A stretch of DNA of 64,000 nucleotides from NCBI GenBank assembly GCA_910587045.1, contig CAJULG010000011.1, positions 1-64,000 on the forward strand, read 5' to 3'. Below, one piece after another: positions 46,121 to 55,051 of the stretch (its first letter is position 1; each line of letters opens with the position of its first letter). This DNA comes from an uncultured Lachnospiraceae bacterium (lineage in GTDB: Bacteria > Bacillota > Clostridia > Lachnospirales > Lachnospiraceae). The notes beneath the pieces were generated by a model. That model saw only the letters and a program-made list of their open reading frames with translations, ran no database searches and had not been told where the DNA came from. Position numbers and translations under genes: made by a program.

Positions 46121-47521
46121 ATGCTGACATATAATCTTGTGGACGGGGAACAGGAGTTTCTCTATGTATATTTGTATAAGTGTATCAGAGATGATATCAT
46201 TGCGGGCAAAATTAAATCAGGGGAAAAGCTGCCATCCAAAAGAAACTTTGCTAAGAATCTTGGCGTCAGTGTGATCACAGTGGAAAATTCCTATGAACAA
46301 TTAATGGCAGAGGGTTATATTTACTCGGTTCCGAAGCGGGGATTTTATGTGTGCGAATTAAAGGATACAGGTGTGCAGCCACGAAGGATATCCGGACAGG
46401 GAATTTCCCTGGAAAGAGAGGTAAGCTCCTATATTGCTGATTTTTCAAGTAATCAGACAGATGCAGCGGTATTTCCCTTTTCTGTATGGACAAAGACAAT
46501 CCGGGAAATTATGAATGAAAATCAACAGCAACTGATGGTAAATCCGCCCTGTGGCGGAATCATGGAGTTACGCGTCCGTATTGCCTTGTATTTAAAGGAA
46601 TTTCGTGGTATGCAGGTGAATCCGGAACAGATTTTTATTGGTGCCGGTACCGAGTATCTGTATAGTCTCATCATTCAGCTCCTGGGAGAAAGAATAAAGT
46701 ATGGAGTGGAGAATCCCGGATATCCGAAAATTGCACAGATTTATAGCAGAATGCGCGTTCCATACGAATATGTGGAAATGGATGCCCAGGGGATCATGCC
46801 AGGTACTCTGGAGGAAAAGGGAATTGATGTGATCCATATTTCACCATCTCATCATTTTCCGACCGGTATCGTAATGCCGATCGCCCGGCGCTATGAATTA
46901 CTGAGCTGGGCTGCAGGAAAACCGGATCGGTATATCATTGAGGATGATTATGACAGCGAGCTTCGTTTTGCGGGACGTCCGATATCGACATTATACAGCA
47001 TAGATGGTTCGGATAAGACCATTTATATGAACACGTTTGCCAAAACCCTATGCTCCACTGTACGGATCAGCTATATGGTACTTCCTCAGATATTAATGGA
47101 ACGGTTTTATAAGAGTCTGGCTTTTTACTCCTGTACGGTGTCGAATTTTGAACAGTATACACTGGCACGGTTTATGGAAAATGGAAGCTTTGAAAAGCAT
47201 ATGAATCGATTGCGAAACTATTATCAGAAAAAACGGAACCGGATCCTTCAGGTATTTAAAGACAGATTACGGAATGAACGGATTACGATCATTGAATCGG
47301 ATACCGGCGCTCATTTTATAATGGATATTCATACGGATAAAACAGAGGATTGGATTGTGAAAGAAGCCATGAAGAGGGGAATTAAGATGGCACCGCTTTC
47401 CCAATACTATTTCGGAAAGGTTCCGTGGTGTGCAAAGCGGTTTGTGATGAATTATTCCTCGATCTCCATGGATAAAATAGAGGAGATTGCCGGACTTTTA
47501 TCTGAAATTATCGAAATTTAG
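46121..47521 (+). CDS. MocR-type regulator (GntR HTH + PLP aminotransferase fold)
   Basis: 466 residues from the ATG at 46121 (GGAGGAG site; a GTG at 46106 is an alternative). A GntR winged helix (about 10-80, GEKLPSKRNFAKNLGVSVITVENSYEQL) is joined to a fold-type I aminotransferase domain with EDDYDSEL and the PLP Lys K308 in NTFAKTL. Such proteins use PLP or an aldimine as effector, often to control vitamin B6, GABA or amino-acid genes. No obvious target lies next to it; self-control is likely. Confidence 0.92.
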   Translation: MLTYNLVDGEQEFLYVYLYKCIRDDIIAGKIKSGEKLPSKRNFAKNLGVSVITVENSYEQLMAEGYIYSVPKRGFYVCELKDTGVQPRRISGQGISLEREVSSYIADFSSNQTDAAVFPFSVWTKTIREIMNENQQQLMVNPPCGGIMELRVRIALYLKEFRGMQVNPEQIFIGAGTEYLYSLIIQLLGERIKYGVENPGYPKIAQIYSRMRVPYEYVEMDAQGIMPGTLEEKGIDVIHISPSHHFPTGIVMPIARRYELLSWAAGKPDRYIIEDDYDSELRFAGRPISTLYSIDGSDKTIYMNTFAKTLCSTVRISYMVLPQILMERFYKSLAFYSCTVSNFEQYTLARFMENGSFEKHMNRLRNYYQKKRNRILQVFKDRLRNERITIIESDTGAHFIMDIHTDKTEDWIVKEAMKRGIKMAPLSQYYFGKVPWCAKRFVMNYSSISMDKIEEIAGLLSEIIEI

Positions 47522-47872
47522 CCGGATTTTAAATTCTGTCCCTATATTCTTGGTTTTGGGTAGAGCGTTGAACGTATGTTTAGATTGTAATAAAAAAATA
47601 AAAAAAGTCGGATAAAAATGCAGAAAATGTTAGGAAAACCTAGAAAATGCTGAAAAAATGGTGTATAATGGAAAAAACGGTTGAAACCTATTGTTATTCA
47701 GGGATGGAAGGAACCCATGAAGAATGTCGTAGAAAATAATGTAATTATTCAGCGACATTTGTCTAACTTTTAGGGGTATACTTTTTCCTCATTTTGAATA
47801 AGTATTATAGTACACGATACGAGTTGATTTACAGAACTTTGGAAGAAGCGATGTAAAGGAAGGAGAAAAAGT
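47522..47872 (+). promoter_or_regulatory. 351-base AT-rich gap upstream of the OB-fold gene
   Basis: No gene seen. It holds a TATAAT (47664-47669) with a poor -35, an inverted repeat ATGTCG...CGACAT with an inner AATAAT/ATTATT (47724-47758), and a TATTAT (47803-47808) near the gene. The long leader before a single-strand-binding-like gene could carry control by a repressor or an RNA hairpin. Confidence 0.4.
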
Positions 47873-48499
47873 ATGACAGAGAAATTATTAAGCAACAATC
47901 AGGCAGTAGTGGCAGGAGAGATCGTTTCCGGATTTACCTTTAGCCATGAAGTGTTTGGAGAAGGATTCTATATGGTGGATGTGCTGGTGAGCCGGTTAAG
48001 TGATACATATGACACAATTCCCCTTATGGTTTCAGACAGGATCATTGATGTTGATGAGAACTGCATTGGCAGAAAGGTGGAGGCAAAAGGCCAGTTCCGT
48101 TCCTATAATAAGCATGAAGAAACAAAGAACCGGTTAATCTTATCGCTATTTGTTCGTGAGATTGAATTTATAGAGGATGACGAATTCATAAGCAAACCGA
48201 ATCATATTTATCTGGACGGGTATATTTGCAAGTCGCCGGTTTACCGTATGACGCCCCTCGGCAGGGAGATCGCAGATGTACTGCTTGCAGTTAACCGGGC
48301 CTATGGAAAGTCTGATTACATACCATGTATCTGCTGGGGCAGAAATGCGCGCTTTGCCGGTAAGCTGTCGGTGGGAGAGCATGTCGCAGTCTGGGGCCGG
48401 ATTCAGAGTCGGGAATATCAGAAGAAGGTCGGAAATGATCAGGTAGTCAGCAAGACAGCCTATGAAGTATCTGTCAGTAAAATGGAATGCCTGGAATAA
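47873..48499 (+). CDS. Single-strand-DNA-binding-like protein with two OB folds
   Basis: 208 residues. The second half (NHIYLDGYICKSPVYRMTPLGREIADVLLAVNR... CICWGRNARFAGKLSVGEHVAVWGRIQSREYQ) is a clear SSB-type OB fold. The first half (VVAGEIVSGFTFSHEVFGEGFYMVDVLVSRLSD) looks like another, more diverged one. The acidic tail that recruits partners in SSB is missing. It probably binds single-stranded nucleic acid, but its process is unknown. Start at 47873 behind AAGGAGA. Confidence 0.8.
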   Translation: MTEKLLSNNQAVVAGEIVSGFTFSHEVFGEGFYMVDVLVSRLSDTYDTIPLMVSDRIIDVDENCIGRKVEAKGQFRSYNKHEETKNRLILSLFVREIEFIEDDEFISKPNHIYLDGYICKSPVYRMTPLGREIADVLLAVNRAYGKSDYIPCICWGRNARFAGKLSVGEHVAVWGRIQSREYQKKVGNDQVVSKTAYEVSVSKMECLE

Positions 48500-48593
48500 A
48501 GGTAAAATAGAAAAAAGTGGATTTTTGTATCCGTTTATGATAGAATGTTGCTCATAATATCGAAGATGAGGATAGGATATCAAAGGAGAATAT

Positions 48594-49076
48594 ATGAGTA
48601 AGGTACAGGTTATATGCGGTCCGGGAATTGGCAAGACCTCAGCTGCAGTCGGTTATGGTATTAAGGGGGCAGGTTCAGGAAAAGAGGTTATCATCGTACA
48701 GTTCTTAAAGGGCAGTGACACAGAGGATTATAATCTATTATCAAGACTGGAGCCGGAGATTAAACTGTTAAGCTTTGAACGGATTGGTAAATGTTATGAT
48801 GAACTGACACTGGAGGAACAGAAGGAGCAGAAGTTAAACATTATGAATGGATTTAACTATGCACGTAAGGTGATTCAGACCAGCGAGTGTGATATTCTGA
48901 TTCTGGATGAAAGTCTGGGACTGGTAGACAGCGGGATTATTGAGGTCAGTCAGATCATGGAGCTTTTGGAGCTGGCCGGGGACAGTGATCTGGAGATACT
49001 TCTGACCGGACGGATCCTTCCGGATGAGATTCTGGAGGCTGCTGATATGGTTACCCGCATCGAAGCAATAAAATGA
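48594..49076 (+). CDS. CobA/CobO-like corrinoid adenosyltransferase family P-loop protein
   Basis: 160 residues. The P-loop reads GPGIGKTSAA (9-18), followed by YGIKGAGSGKEVIIVQFLKG, the family strand that binds the corrin side, and ILILDESLGL as Walker B. Length and order match ATP:corrinoid adenosyltransferases of the CobA/CobO fold. The usual GxGKGKTTA loop is changed to GPGIGKTSA and no cobalamin genes are near, so another nucleotide-dependent role is possible. Confidence 0.75.
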   Translation: MSKVQVICGPGIGKTSAAVGYGIKGAGSGKEVIIVQFLKGSDTEDYNLLSRLEPEIKLLSFERIGKCYDELTLEEQKEQKLNIMNGFNYARKVIQTSECDILILDESLGLVDSGIIEVSQIMELLELAGDSDLEILLTGRILPDEILEAADMVTRIEAIK

Positions 49077-49116
49077 TTCCGGTGGTCAGAGTCTGAAGGG
49101 AATCTGTAATTGACGG

Positions 49117-49145
49117 TTGACAGAGACAGAGCGTAGTGATACGAT
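49117..49145 (+). promoter_or_regulatory. Promoter of the lysine-riboswitch/dapAB transcript
   Basis: TTGACA (49117-49122), 17-base spacer, TACGAT (49140-49145). The expected start (about 49152) lies just before the riboswitch. Confidence 0.7.
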
Positions 49146-49156
49146 AACTACAGTTA

Positions 49157-49330
49157 AATATGGAAGGTAGAGGCGCAAGAATTATGAGTAGGCTTCCGGA
49201 CACAGTAAGGTGTGGAGGAAGGAAGACGAAAGGAAGGATTGCCGAAGAACTTATCAGCCTTAAGGATAAGATTCTGGGCATACAGTGAAGAACTGTATGA
49301 CTGTCATCGTAAGATGGAGGGCTACGCAAA
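49157..49330 (+). ncRNA. Lysine riboswitch (L box)
   Basis: The aptamer signatures occur in order: GGTAGAGGCGCAAGAA, AGTAGGCTTCCGG, GGAAGACGAAAGGAAGG, GCCGAAGAA, TTCTGGGC, CTGTCATCGTAAGATGGAGGGCTACG. The outer helix pairs GTAG (49167-49170) with CTAC (49322-49325). An intrinsic terminator follows and then dapA, the first gene of the lysine/DAP branch. High lysine should favour the terminator. Confidence 0.93.
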
Positions 49331-49365
49331 ACAATCATCCTATTGTACAGGTGGTATAGAGTTTT

Positions 49366-49392
49366 AGGTCGGCTTTCCAGCCGACCTTTTTT
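49366..49392 (+). terminator. Riboswitch-controlled terminator before dapA
   Basis: AGGTCGGC (49366-49373) / GCCGACCT (49380-49387) with loop TTTCCA and six T. It is the expression platform of the lysine riboswitch. Confidence 0.9.
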
Positions 49393-49428
49393 ACGGAAAA
49401 TAATAATGTCAGACAGGAGGAAATCAGT

Positions 49429-50313
49429 ATGTCAATTTTTGAAGGATCAGGTGTTGCATTAATTACCCCGTTTCAGGAGGATGGTTCGGTTGATTTCGGG
49501 AAATTAAAGGAACTGGTAGATTTTCAGATCGAGCATGGGACGGATGCCATTATTATCTGTGGTACCACAGGAGAATCATCTACCCTGAGTCATGAGGAGC
49601 ATTTAGAGTGTATTGAAAAGTGTATCGCATATACTGCTGGAAGAGTTCCGGTTATTGCAGGCACCGGTTCTAATTGTACGGAAACAGCGATTTACTTATC
49701 TACAGAGGCACAGCGCTACGGGGCAGATGCACTGCTGGTAGTTACGCCATATTATAATAAGGCAACCCAGAAGGGGCTGATCGCACATTATACTGCTATT
49801 GCCAATGCAGTAGAGCTTCCGATCATCATGTATAACGTACCAAGCCGTACCGGCTGTAATATTCAACCGGAAACAGCAGCGGAGCTGGCAAGAAATGTTG
49901 AGAATATTGTTGCGATTAAGGAGGCAAGCGGTAACATTGCACAGGTTGCTAAGTTAATGAGCCTGGCAGACGGCTGTATCGATCTGTATTCCGGTAATGA
50001 TGATCAGATCGTACCGATCCTTTCTCTGGGCGGTAAGGGCGTGATCTCTGTAACGGCTAATATTATCCCGCAGGATACACATATGCTGGTTAAGCGGTAT
50101 TTAGATGGTGACACCCGGGGATCTCTGGATCTGCAGTTAAAGGCGATCGATCTGTGTAATGCCCTGTTCTGTGAGGTGAATCCGATTCCGGTCAAGAAAG
50201 CCGCAGAATTAATGGGGCTGTGCAGTGGCTCGCTGCGGATGCCATTAACAGAGATGGAACCGCAGAATGTAGAGCGTTTGAAGTCTGCCATGACAAGGTA
50301 TGGAATTCTTTGA
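49429..50313 (+). CDS. dapA: 4-hydroxy-tetrahydrodipicolinate synthase
   Basis: 294 residues of the DHDPS TIM barrel. Seen are GTTGESSTLSHEEH, the Tyr of MYNVPSRTG (about 133) and the Schiff-base Lys in VAIKEASGN (about 161). It condenses pyruvate and aspartate semialdehyde in the DAP/lysine pathway. It is preceded by the lysine riboswitch and followed by dapB. Start at 49429 behind AGGAGG. Confidence 0.97.
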   Translation: MSIFEGSGVALITPFQEDGSVDFGKLKELVDFQIEHGTDAIIICGTTGESSTLSHEEHLECIEKCIAYTAGRVPVIAGTGSNCTETAIYLSTEAQRYGADALLVVTPYYNKATQKGLIAHYTAIANAVELPIIMYNVPSRTGCNIQPETAAELARNVENIVAIKEASGNIAQVAKLMSLADGCIDLYSGNDDQIVPILSLGGKGVISVTANIIPQDTHMLVKRYLDGDTRGSLDLQLKAIDLCNALFCEVNPIPVKKAAELMGLCSGSLRMPLTEMEPQNVERLKSAMTRYGIL

Positions 50314-50375
50314 TGGTTTTGATAACAGATACAGGATGGAGCAGTGATAGGATAAAGAGTCAGGAGGATGGATAC

Positions 50376-51131
50376 ATGATAAGAATAATCATGCATGGCT
50401 GTAACGGCAAAATGGGACAGGTCATTACCGGAATTGTGGCGGAGGATGCACAGGCGGAAATCGTAGCGGGTATTGATCTGTATGATGGTATTCAGAATAC
50501 ATATCCGGTGTTTGCCGACATTGCAGATTGCAAGGTGGAAGCAGATGTTATTATTGATTTTTCGACTGCGAAAGCGATAGACGGGTTATTGGATTATGCG
50601 TTGGCTAAGAAGCTTCCGGTGGTACTTTGTACAACCGGATTATCGGAAGAGCAGCTTGCAAGGGTAGATATGGTTGCAAAGGAGATAGCTGTTCTAAAAT
50701 CGGCGAATATGTCGCTGGGAATCAATACGATCATGAAGCTGTTACGGGATGCAGCGAGGGTATTTGCTCCGGCAGGCTATGATATTGAAATTGTTGAGAA
50801 GCATCATAATCAGAAACTGGATGCACCGTCCGGGACTGCGATTGCATTGGCAGATTCCATTAATGCAGCCATGGATCAGCAATATGAATATATCTATGAC
50901 AGAAGTCAGCGCAGACAGAAGCGGGATAAAAAGGAATTAGGTATTTCAGCAGTACGGGGAGGAACGATCGTGGGAGAGCATGAGGTGATTTTTGCCGGTA
51001 CGGATGAAGTGATAGAAATCAAGCATACTGCTTATAGCAAGGCGGTATTTGCGAAGGGTGCAGTAGAAGCAGGAAAGTTTCTGGCCGGTAAAACAGCCGG
51101 ACTCTATAATATGAATGATGTTATCTCGTAG
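50376..51131 (+). CDS. dapB: 4-hydroxy-tetrahydrodipicolinate reductase
   Basis: 251 residues from the ATG at 50376 (AGGAGG site); the frame stays open upstream into dapA but that part has no site. MIRIIMHGCNGKMGQ is the NAD(P) loop start; EIVEKHHNQKLDAPSGTA carries the catalytic His and Lys and the substrate loop. It reduces the dapA product to tetrahydrodipicolinate. Same transcript as dapA. Confidence 0.97.
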   Translation: MIRIIMHGCNGKMGQVITGIVAEDAQAEIVAGIDLYDGIQNTYPVFADIADCKVEADVIIDFSTAKAIDGLLDYALAKKLPVVLCTTGLSEEQLARVDMVAKEIAVLKSANMSLGINTIMKLLRDAARVFAPAGYDIEIVEKHHNQKLDAPSGTAIALADSINAAMDQQYEYIYDRSQRRQKRDKKELGISAVRGGTIVGEHEVIFAGTDEVIEIKHTAYSKAVFAKGAVEAGKFLAGKTAGLYNMNDVIS

Positions 51132-51212
51132 TCCGGGGGGAAGATATCAGCCTGAAGAAAGCGGTCGGAATCAGAAGAAAACGGGAATGATCTGTAATAT
51201 TATATGATTGAT

Positions 51213-51246
51213 AGTCACATCTGTTGGTTGCAGATGTGACTTTTTT
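51213..51246 (+). terminator. Intrinsic terminator after dapB
   Basis: AGTCACATCTG (51213-51223) / CAGATGTGACT (51231-51241), loop TTGGTTG, six T. Confidence 0.88.
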
Positions 51247-51290
51247 GTATTAAAATATTTCCTATATCGTATGAAAAGAGAGGAATCTGT

Positions 51291-53213
51291 ATGAAGAACG
51301 GATTTATTAAGGTTGGGGCTGTTACCCCCGGGATACGGGTGGCAGATTGTAAATATAACCGGGAACAGATTTTGGAAGGAATCCGGAAGGCGGCAGAGCA
51401 GGGTGTGAAGCTTGTGGTATTACCGGAGTTATGTCTGACCGGATATACATGCGGGGATCTGTTTTTGCAGGAAACGCTGTTACAGGGTGCAGAGGAGTCG
51501 TTAATGTGGCTGATCACCAGGACGAAGGAGCTTCCCGTCTATGTGCTGTTGGGAATGCCGTATTCCGTAGATTGCAAGCTTTATGATGTGGGGGCCTTTT
51601 TCGGCAGAGGGAAACTGCTTGGTATGATTCCCAAGCTTCATATACCGAATTATTCGGAATTTTATGAAGCCCGGTATTTTACCAGAGGCAATCAGCAGGT
51701 CAGAATGATAACTGTTGACGGACAGCAGGTGCCATTTGGAACAAGGCTGCTGTTTCGGTGTCATGAGCTGCCGGAATTTACGATCGGATGTGAGATCTGT
51801 GAGGATCTTTGGGTTTCCCTGCCGCCATCTTCCGAGCATGCCACGGCTGGTGCCACGGTAATCTGTAATCCTTCTGCCAGCGTGGAAGTAACGGCGAAGG
51901 AGGACTACAGGAGACAGCTTGTTCGAATGCAGGCAGCGCGGACGGTCAGTGCTTATATCTATGCGGATGCCGGAGAAGGAGAATCCACTACGGATGTGGT
52001 ATTCAGCGGTCATAATATGATCAGTGAAAATGGCACCATGCTGGCAGAAAGCCGGCGTTTTACCAACGATATGACGATAACGGAGATTGATGTAAAGAAG
52101 CTTTCCGCAGAGCGTCGTCGGATGAATACCTATGACAGCGGAATGTGTGAAGACTATATGATCATTGAATTTGATCTGCCGGTAGAGAAGACCGCATTGA
52201 CAAGAGACTTCGCCCGGACACCATTTATACCTTCTGATATGATCCGGCGGACGGAGCGGTGTGAAGAAATATTTATACTGCAGGCGATGGGGCTTAAGAA
52301 ACGCTTGCTGCATACGAATTGCCGGAGTGCAGTGATCGGGCTTTCCGGAGGTCTGGATTCAACTCTGGCATTATTAGTAACGGTCAGAGCCTTTGATCTG
52401 GCAGGAATGGAACGGAATGGTATCCTGGGTATTACCATGCCCGGATACGGGACAACAGATCGTACCTATCAGAATGCCCTGCAGATGGGAAAGGCATTGG
52501 GTATTACATTAAAGGAGATCAGTATTGTTAAGGCTGTAGATCAGCATTTAATGGATATTCAGCATGAGAAAGCAGAGCATGACATAACCTATGAGAACAG
52601 TCAGGCAAGGGAGCGGACGCAGATTCTGATGGATGTGGCCAACCAGACGGGCGGGCTGGTGGTCGGCACCGGTGATCTGTCTGAACTGGCGTTAGGATGG
52701 GCAACCTATAATGGGGATCATATGTCTATGTACGGGGTAAATGCATCCGTGCCGAAAACCCTGGTGCGGCATCTGGTGCGATATGTGGCAGATACCTGTG
52801 GTGAAAAAGCATTGGCAGATGTGTTGTATGATGTTCTGGATACGCCGGTCAGTCCGGAGCTGCTGCCGCCGGAACACGGACAGATCGTACAGAAGACGGA
52901 GGATGTGGTAGGGCCGTATGAGCTTCATGATTTCTTTCTTTATTATATGATGCGGTTTGGTTTTTCGCCGGCAAAGATTTTCCGTCTTGCAAAACGGGCC
53001 TTTGATGGTGAATACGAAGAAGAGGTTATTTTGAAATGGTTGAAAATCTTTTATCAGCGTTTTTTCAGTCAGCAGTTTAAACGTTCCTGTATACCGGACG
53101 GGCCGAAGGTCGGAACAGTCGCATTATCACCAAGAGGTGACTGGCGGATGCCGAGTGATGCGGTTGCAGATCTATGGTTAAATGAACTGGAGAGCCTGAG
53201 CAGGCCGGAATAA
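51291..53213 (+). CDS. nadE: Glutamine-dependent NAD+ synthetase
   Basis: 640 residues in two domains. The nitrilase-like glutaminase (1-280) has the triad E46 (LPELCLTGY), K115 (IPKLHIPNY) and C170 (CEICEDLW). The synthetase domain (about 300-640) opens with the PP-loop GLSGGLDSTLA and has GTGDLSELALGW. It makes NAD+ from deamido-NAD+, ATP and glutamine, with ammonia channelled between domains. Stand-alone gene. Confidence 0.96.
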   Translation: MKNGFIKVGAVTPGIRVADCKYNREQILEGIRKAAEQGVKLVVLPELCLTGYTCGDLFLQETLLQGAEESLMWLITRTKELPVYVLLGMPYSVDCKLYDVGAFFGRGKLLGMIPKLHIPNYSEFYEARYFTRGNQQVRMITVDGQQVPFGTRLLFRCHELPEFTIGCEICEDLWVSLPPSSEHATAGATVICNPSASVEVTAKEDYRRQLVRMQAARTVSAYIYADAGEGESTTDVVFSGHNMISENGTMLAESRRFTNDMTITEIDVKKLSAERRRMNTYDSGMCEDYMIIEFDLPVEKTALTRDFARTPFIPSDMIRRTERCEEIFILQAMGLKKRLLHTNCRSAVIGLSGGLDSTLALLVTVRAFDLAGMERNGILGITMPGYGTTDRTYQNALQMGKALGITLKEISIVKAVDQHLMDIQHEKAEHDITYENSQARERTQILMDVANQTGGLVVGTGDLSELALGWATYNGDHMSMYGVNASVPKTLVRHLVRYVADTCGEKALADVLYDVLDTPVSPELLPPEHGQIVQKTEDVVGPYELHDFFLYYMMRFGFSPAKIFRLAKRAFDGEYEEEVILKWLKIFYQRFFSQQFKRSCIPDGPKVGTVALSPRGDWRMPSDAVADLWLNELESLSRPE

Positions 53214-53231
53214 TGAGGGAAAAGAAGCAGT

Positions 53232-53261
53232 TTGGATTCGGAGAATGGAATAGACTATAAT
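53232..53261 (+). promoter_or_regulatory. Promoter of the DegV gene
   Basis: TTGGAT (53232-53237), 18-base spacer, perfect TATAAT (53256-53261), 24 bases before the start codon. Confidence 0.6.
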
Positions 53262-53284
53262 AGGATTGAAAGCGTGGAAACAGA

Positions 53285-54166
53285 ATGAAAGAGTACACAA
53301 TTATTACAGATTCGGCAACAGACATGCCAAAAGAGATCATTGAACAATATAACCTTCATGTGATTCCAACTCCGGTAGTGATCGGAGGAACGGATTATTT
53401 TGACGGAGAGACTATTTTTCCGAAAGATTTTTATCAGATGCAAAGGGATAAGGCGGAAATCTCTACGTATCACATTAACACATTTATGTTTAAGGAACAT
53501 TTCCGGCCTTATGCAGAGCGGAATGAGACGGTTATCTATGTCTGCTTTTCAACCGGTCTGGCAGGAACCTTTAATGCGGCCCGGATGGCGAAGGAGGAAC
53601 TGCTTGAGGAATATCCGGAATGGGATATAACGATCGTTGATTCACGGTGCGCTTCACTCGGGTTCGGATTTCTGGTATACTATGCATTGCGGATGCAGGA
53701 GAATGGAGCCGATAAGGAAACGGTCATCGAGGCTCTGGAGTATCATCGGGAGCATATAAAGCATATTATCACAGTAAATACGCTGGAGTATTTGTTTCAG
53801 GGCGGACGCCTGAGCAGAACCAGCATGGTAGTTGGGGGTGTACTGGACATTAAGCCGATCATTCATATGGATGAAAAGGGATCGTTAAAGGCGATTGAGA
53901 AGATCCGGGGACGGAATAAATCATTAAAGCGTATGGTGGAACTGATCGGGGAATGGTGTAAGAATCCGGGAGAGCAGTTATATGGGATCTGTCACGGGGA
54001 TGATTATGAAACCATGAAGCAGGTAGAGGAAATGGTAAGAGAAGCCTATGGTGAAGTACGGTTTCTGGAAAATTATGTAGGCTGTGCCATTGGTGCGCAC
54101 ACGGGAACCGGAATTATCGGCATTGTATTCCTGGATGAAGCGTCCAGATACAGCAAGTGGTTGTAA
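53285..54166 (+). CDS. DegV-family fatty-acid-binding protein
   Basis: 293 residues. YTIITDSATDMPKE at the start, FSTGLAGTFNAARMA in the middle and GGRLSRTSMVVGGVL are family signatures. DegV/FakB proteins hold one fatty acid and present it to the kinase FakA for phosphorylation and entry in phospholipid synthesis. No fakA is in the window. A HAD phosphatase gene follows after 22 bases. Confidence 0.93.
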   Translation: MKEYTIITDSATDMPKEIIEQYNLHVIPTPVVIGGTDYFDGETIFPKDFYQMQRDKAEISTYHINTFMFKEHFRPYAERNETVIYVCFSTGLAGTFNAARMAKEELLEEYPEWDITIVDSRCASLGFGFLVYYALRMQENGADKETVIEALEYHREHIKHIITVNTLEYLFQGGRLSRTSMVVGGVLDIKPIIHMDEKGSLKAIEKIRGRNKSLKRMVELIGEWCKNPGEQLYGICHGDDYETMKQVEEMVREAYGEVRFLENYVGCAIGAHTGTGIIGIVFLDEASRYSKWL

Positions 54167-54188
54167 GAGATACAAAGGAGCAGCAGCC

Positions 54189-55013
54189 ATGGAGCGGAGT
54201 ATATTGTTTTTTGATATTGATGGTACGATATTAACAGAGGATGGTACACGGAGAATCCCGGACAGTACCCGTCAGGCGATCAGCAGGGCAAAGGAGCGGG
54301 GACATTTAACCTTTATAAATACCGGACGGGTTTTTCTCAATATTGAACCAATGATCCGGGCATTAGACTTTGATGGTTATGTCTGTGGCTGTGGAACCAA
54401 TATCTATTATCAGGAGAAGGAATTGTTTCGTAACCGGATTTCAAAGGAGCTGTGTCGTCAGACGGTTCTGGCTGCAAGAGCAAGTAAGGTGGAGGTGCTT
54501 TATGAAGCCGCAGAACTGAATGCGGTGGATGTATGGAACAGGGATGGTTCTGCCGGAGAGAAAGAAAACAGGAAATTCAGAGAATTGATCGATTATTTTT
54601 CCCGTGACGGAAGGGCGATAGGGAGAACAGAGGATGCTGATTTTCACTTTGATAAGTTTACCTTCTGGTATCCTCTGGAGCAGAATATACAATCTTTTCT
54701 TGATTTTCTGCAGAAATATTATGACATAATAGATCGGGGACAGGAAGAGGAATATGGAATGTATGAGGTGGTGCCGAAGGGATTTAGCAAGGGAACCGGT
54801 GTCCAATATCTGTTGGATCATTTTCAGATTTCCCGTACGAACAGCTATGCCTTTGGAGATAGTACCAATGATCTGGCCATGTTGACGGATGTGGCTCACG
54901 GGATCGCCATGGGCGGCAGTCCGGCTGTGGTTCAGGAGAAGGTAGAGTTTGTTACAAGATCCATTGATGAGGACGGACTGTTCTATGCAATGGAGCATTT
55001 TCATTTAATCTAA
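54189..55013 (+). CDS. Cof-type HAD phosphatase
   Basis: 274 residues from the ATG at 54189 (AAAGGAG site); the frame is open further upstream inside degV. Nucleophile and acid D9/D11 in FFDIDGTI, motif II in FINTGR, motif IV GDSTNDLAML, and the large Cof cap between. These cytoplasmic phosphatases act on sugar phosphates or cofactors such as FMN or PLP; the substrate is not known. Coupled to the DegV gene. Confidence 0.9.
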   Translation: MERSILFFDIDGTILTEDGTRRIPDSTRQAISRAKERGHLTFINTGRVFLNIEPMIRALDFDGYVCGCGTNIYYQEKELFRNRISKELCRQTVLAARASKVEVLYEAAELNAVDVWNRDGSAGEKENRKFRELIDYFSRDGRAIGRTEDADFHFDKFTFWYPLEQNIQSFLDFLQKYYDIIDRGQEEEYGMYEVVPKGFSKGTGVQYLLDHFQISRTNSYAFGDSTNDLAMLTDVAHGIAMGGSPAVVQEKVEFVTRSIDEDGLFYAMEHFHLI

Positions 55014-55051
55014 AGATATAATAAAAATGATAAAGGATTTATAAAATTATC

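Noticed and set aside
48594..49076. Cobalamin biosynthesis locus
   Set aside because: Only one CobO-like gene, with no other cob/cbi genes or cobalamin riboswitch next to it.
51501..52313. 270-codon open frame on the minus strand
   Set aside because: It lies wholly inside nadE, shows no ribosome site or recognisable domain, and mirrors the codon pattern of the real gene.
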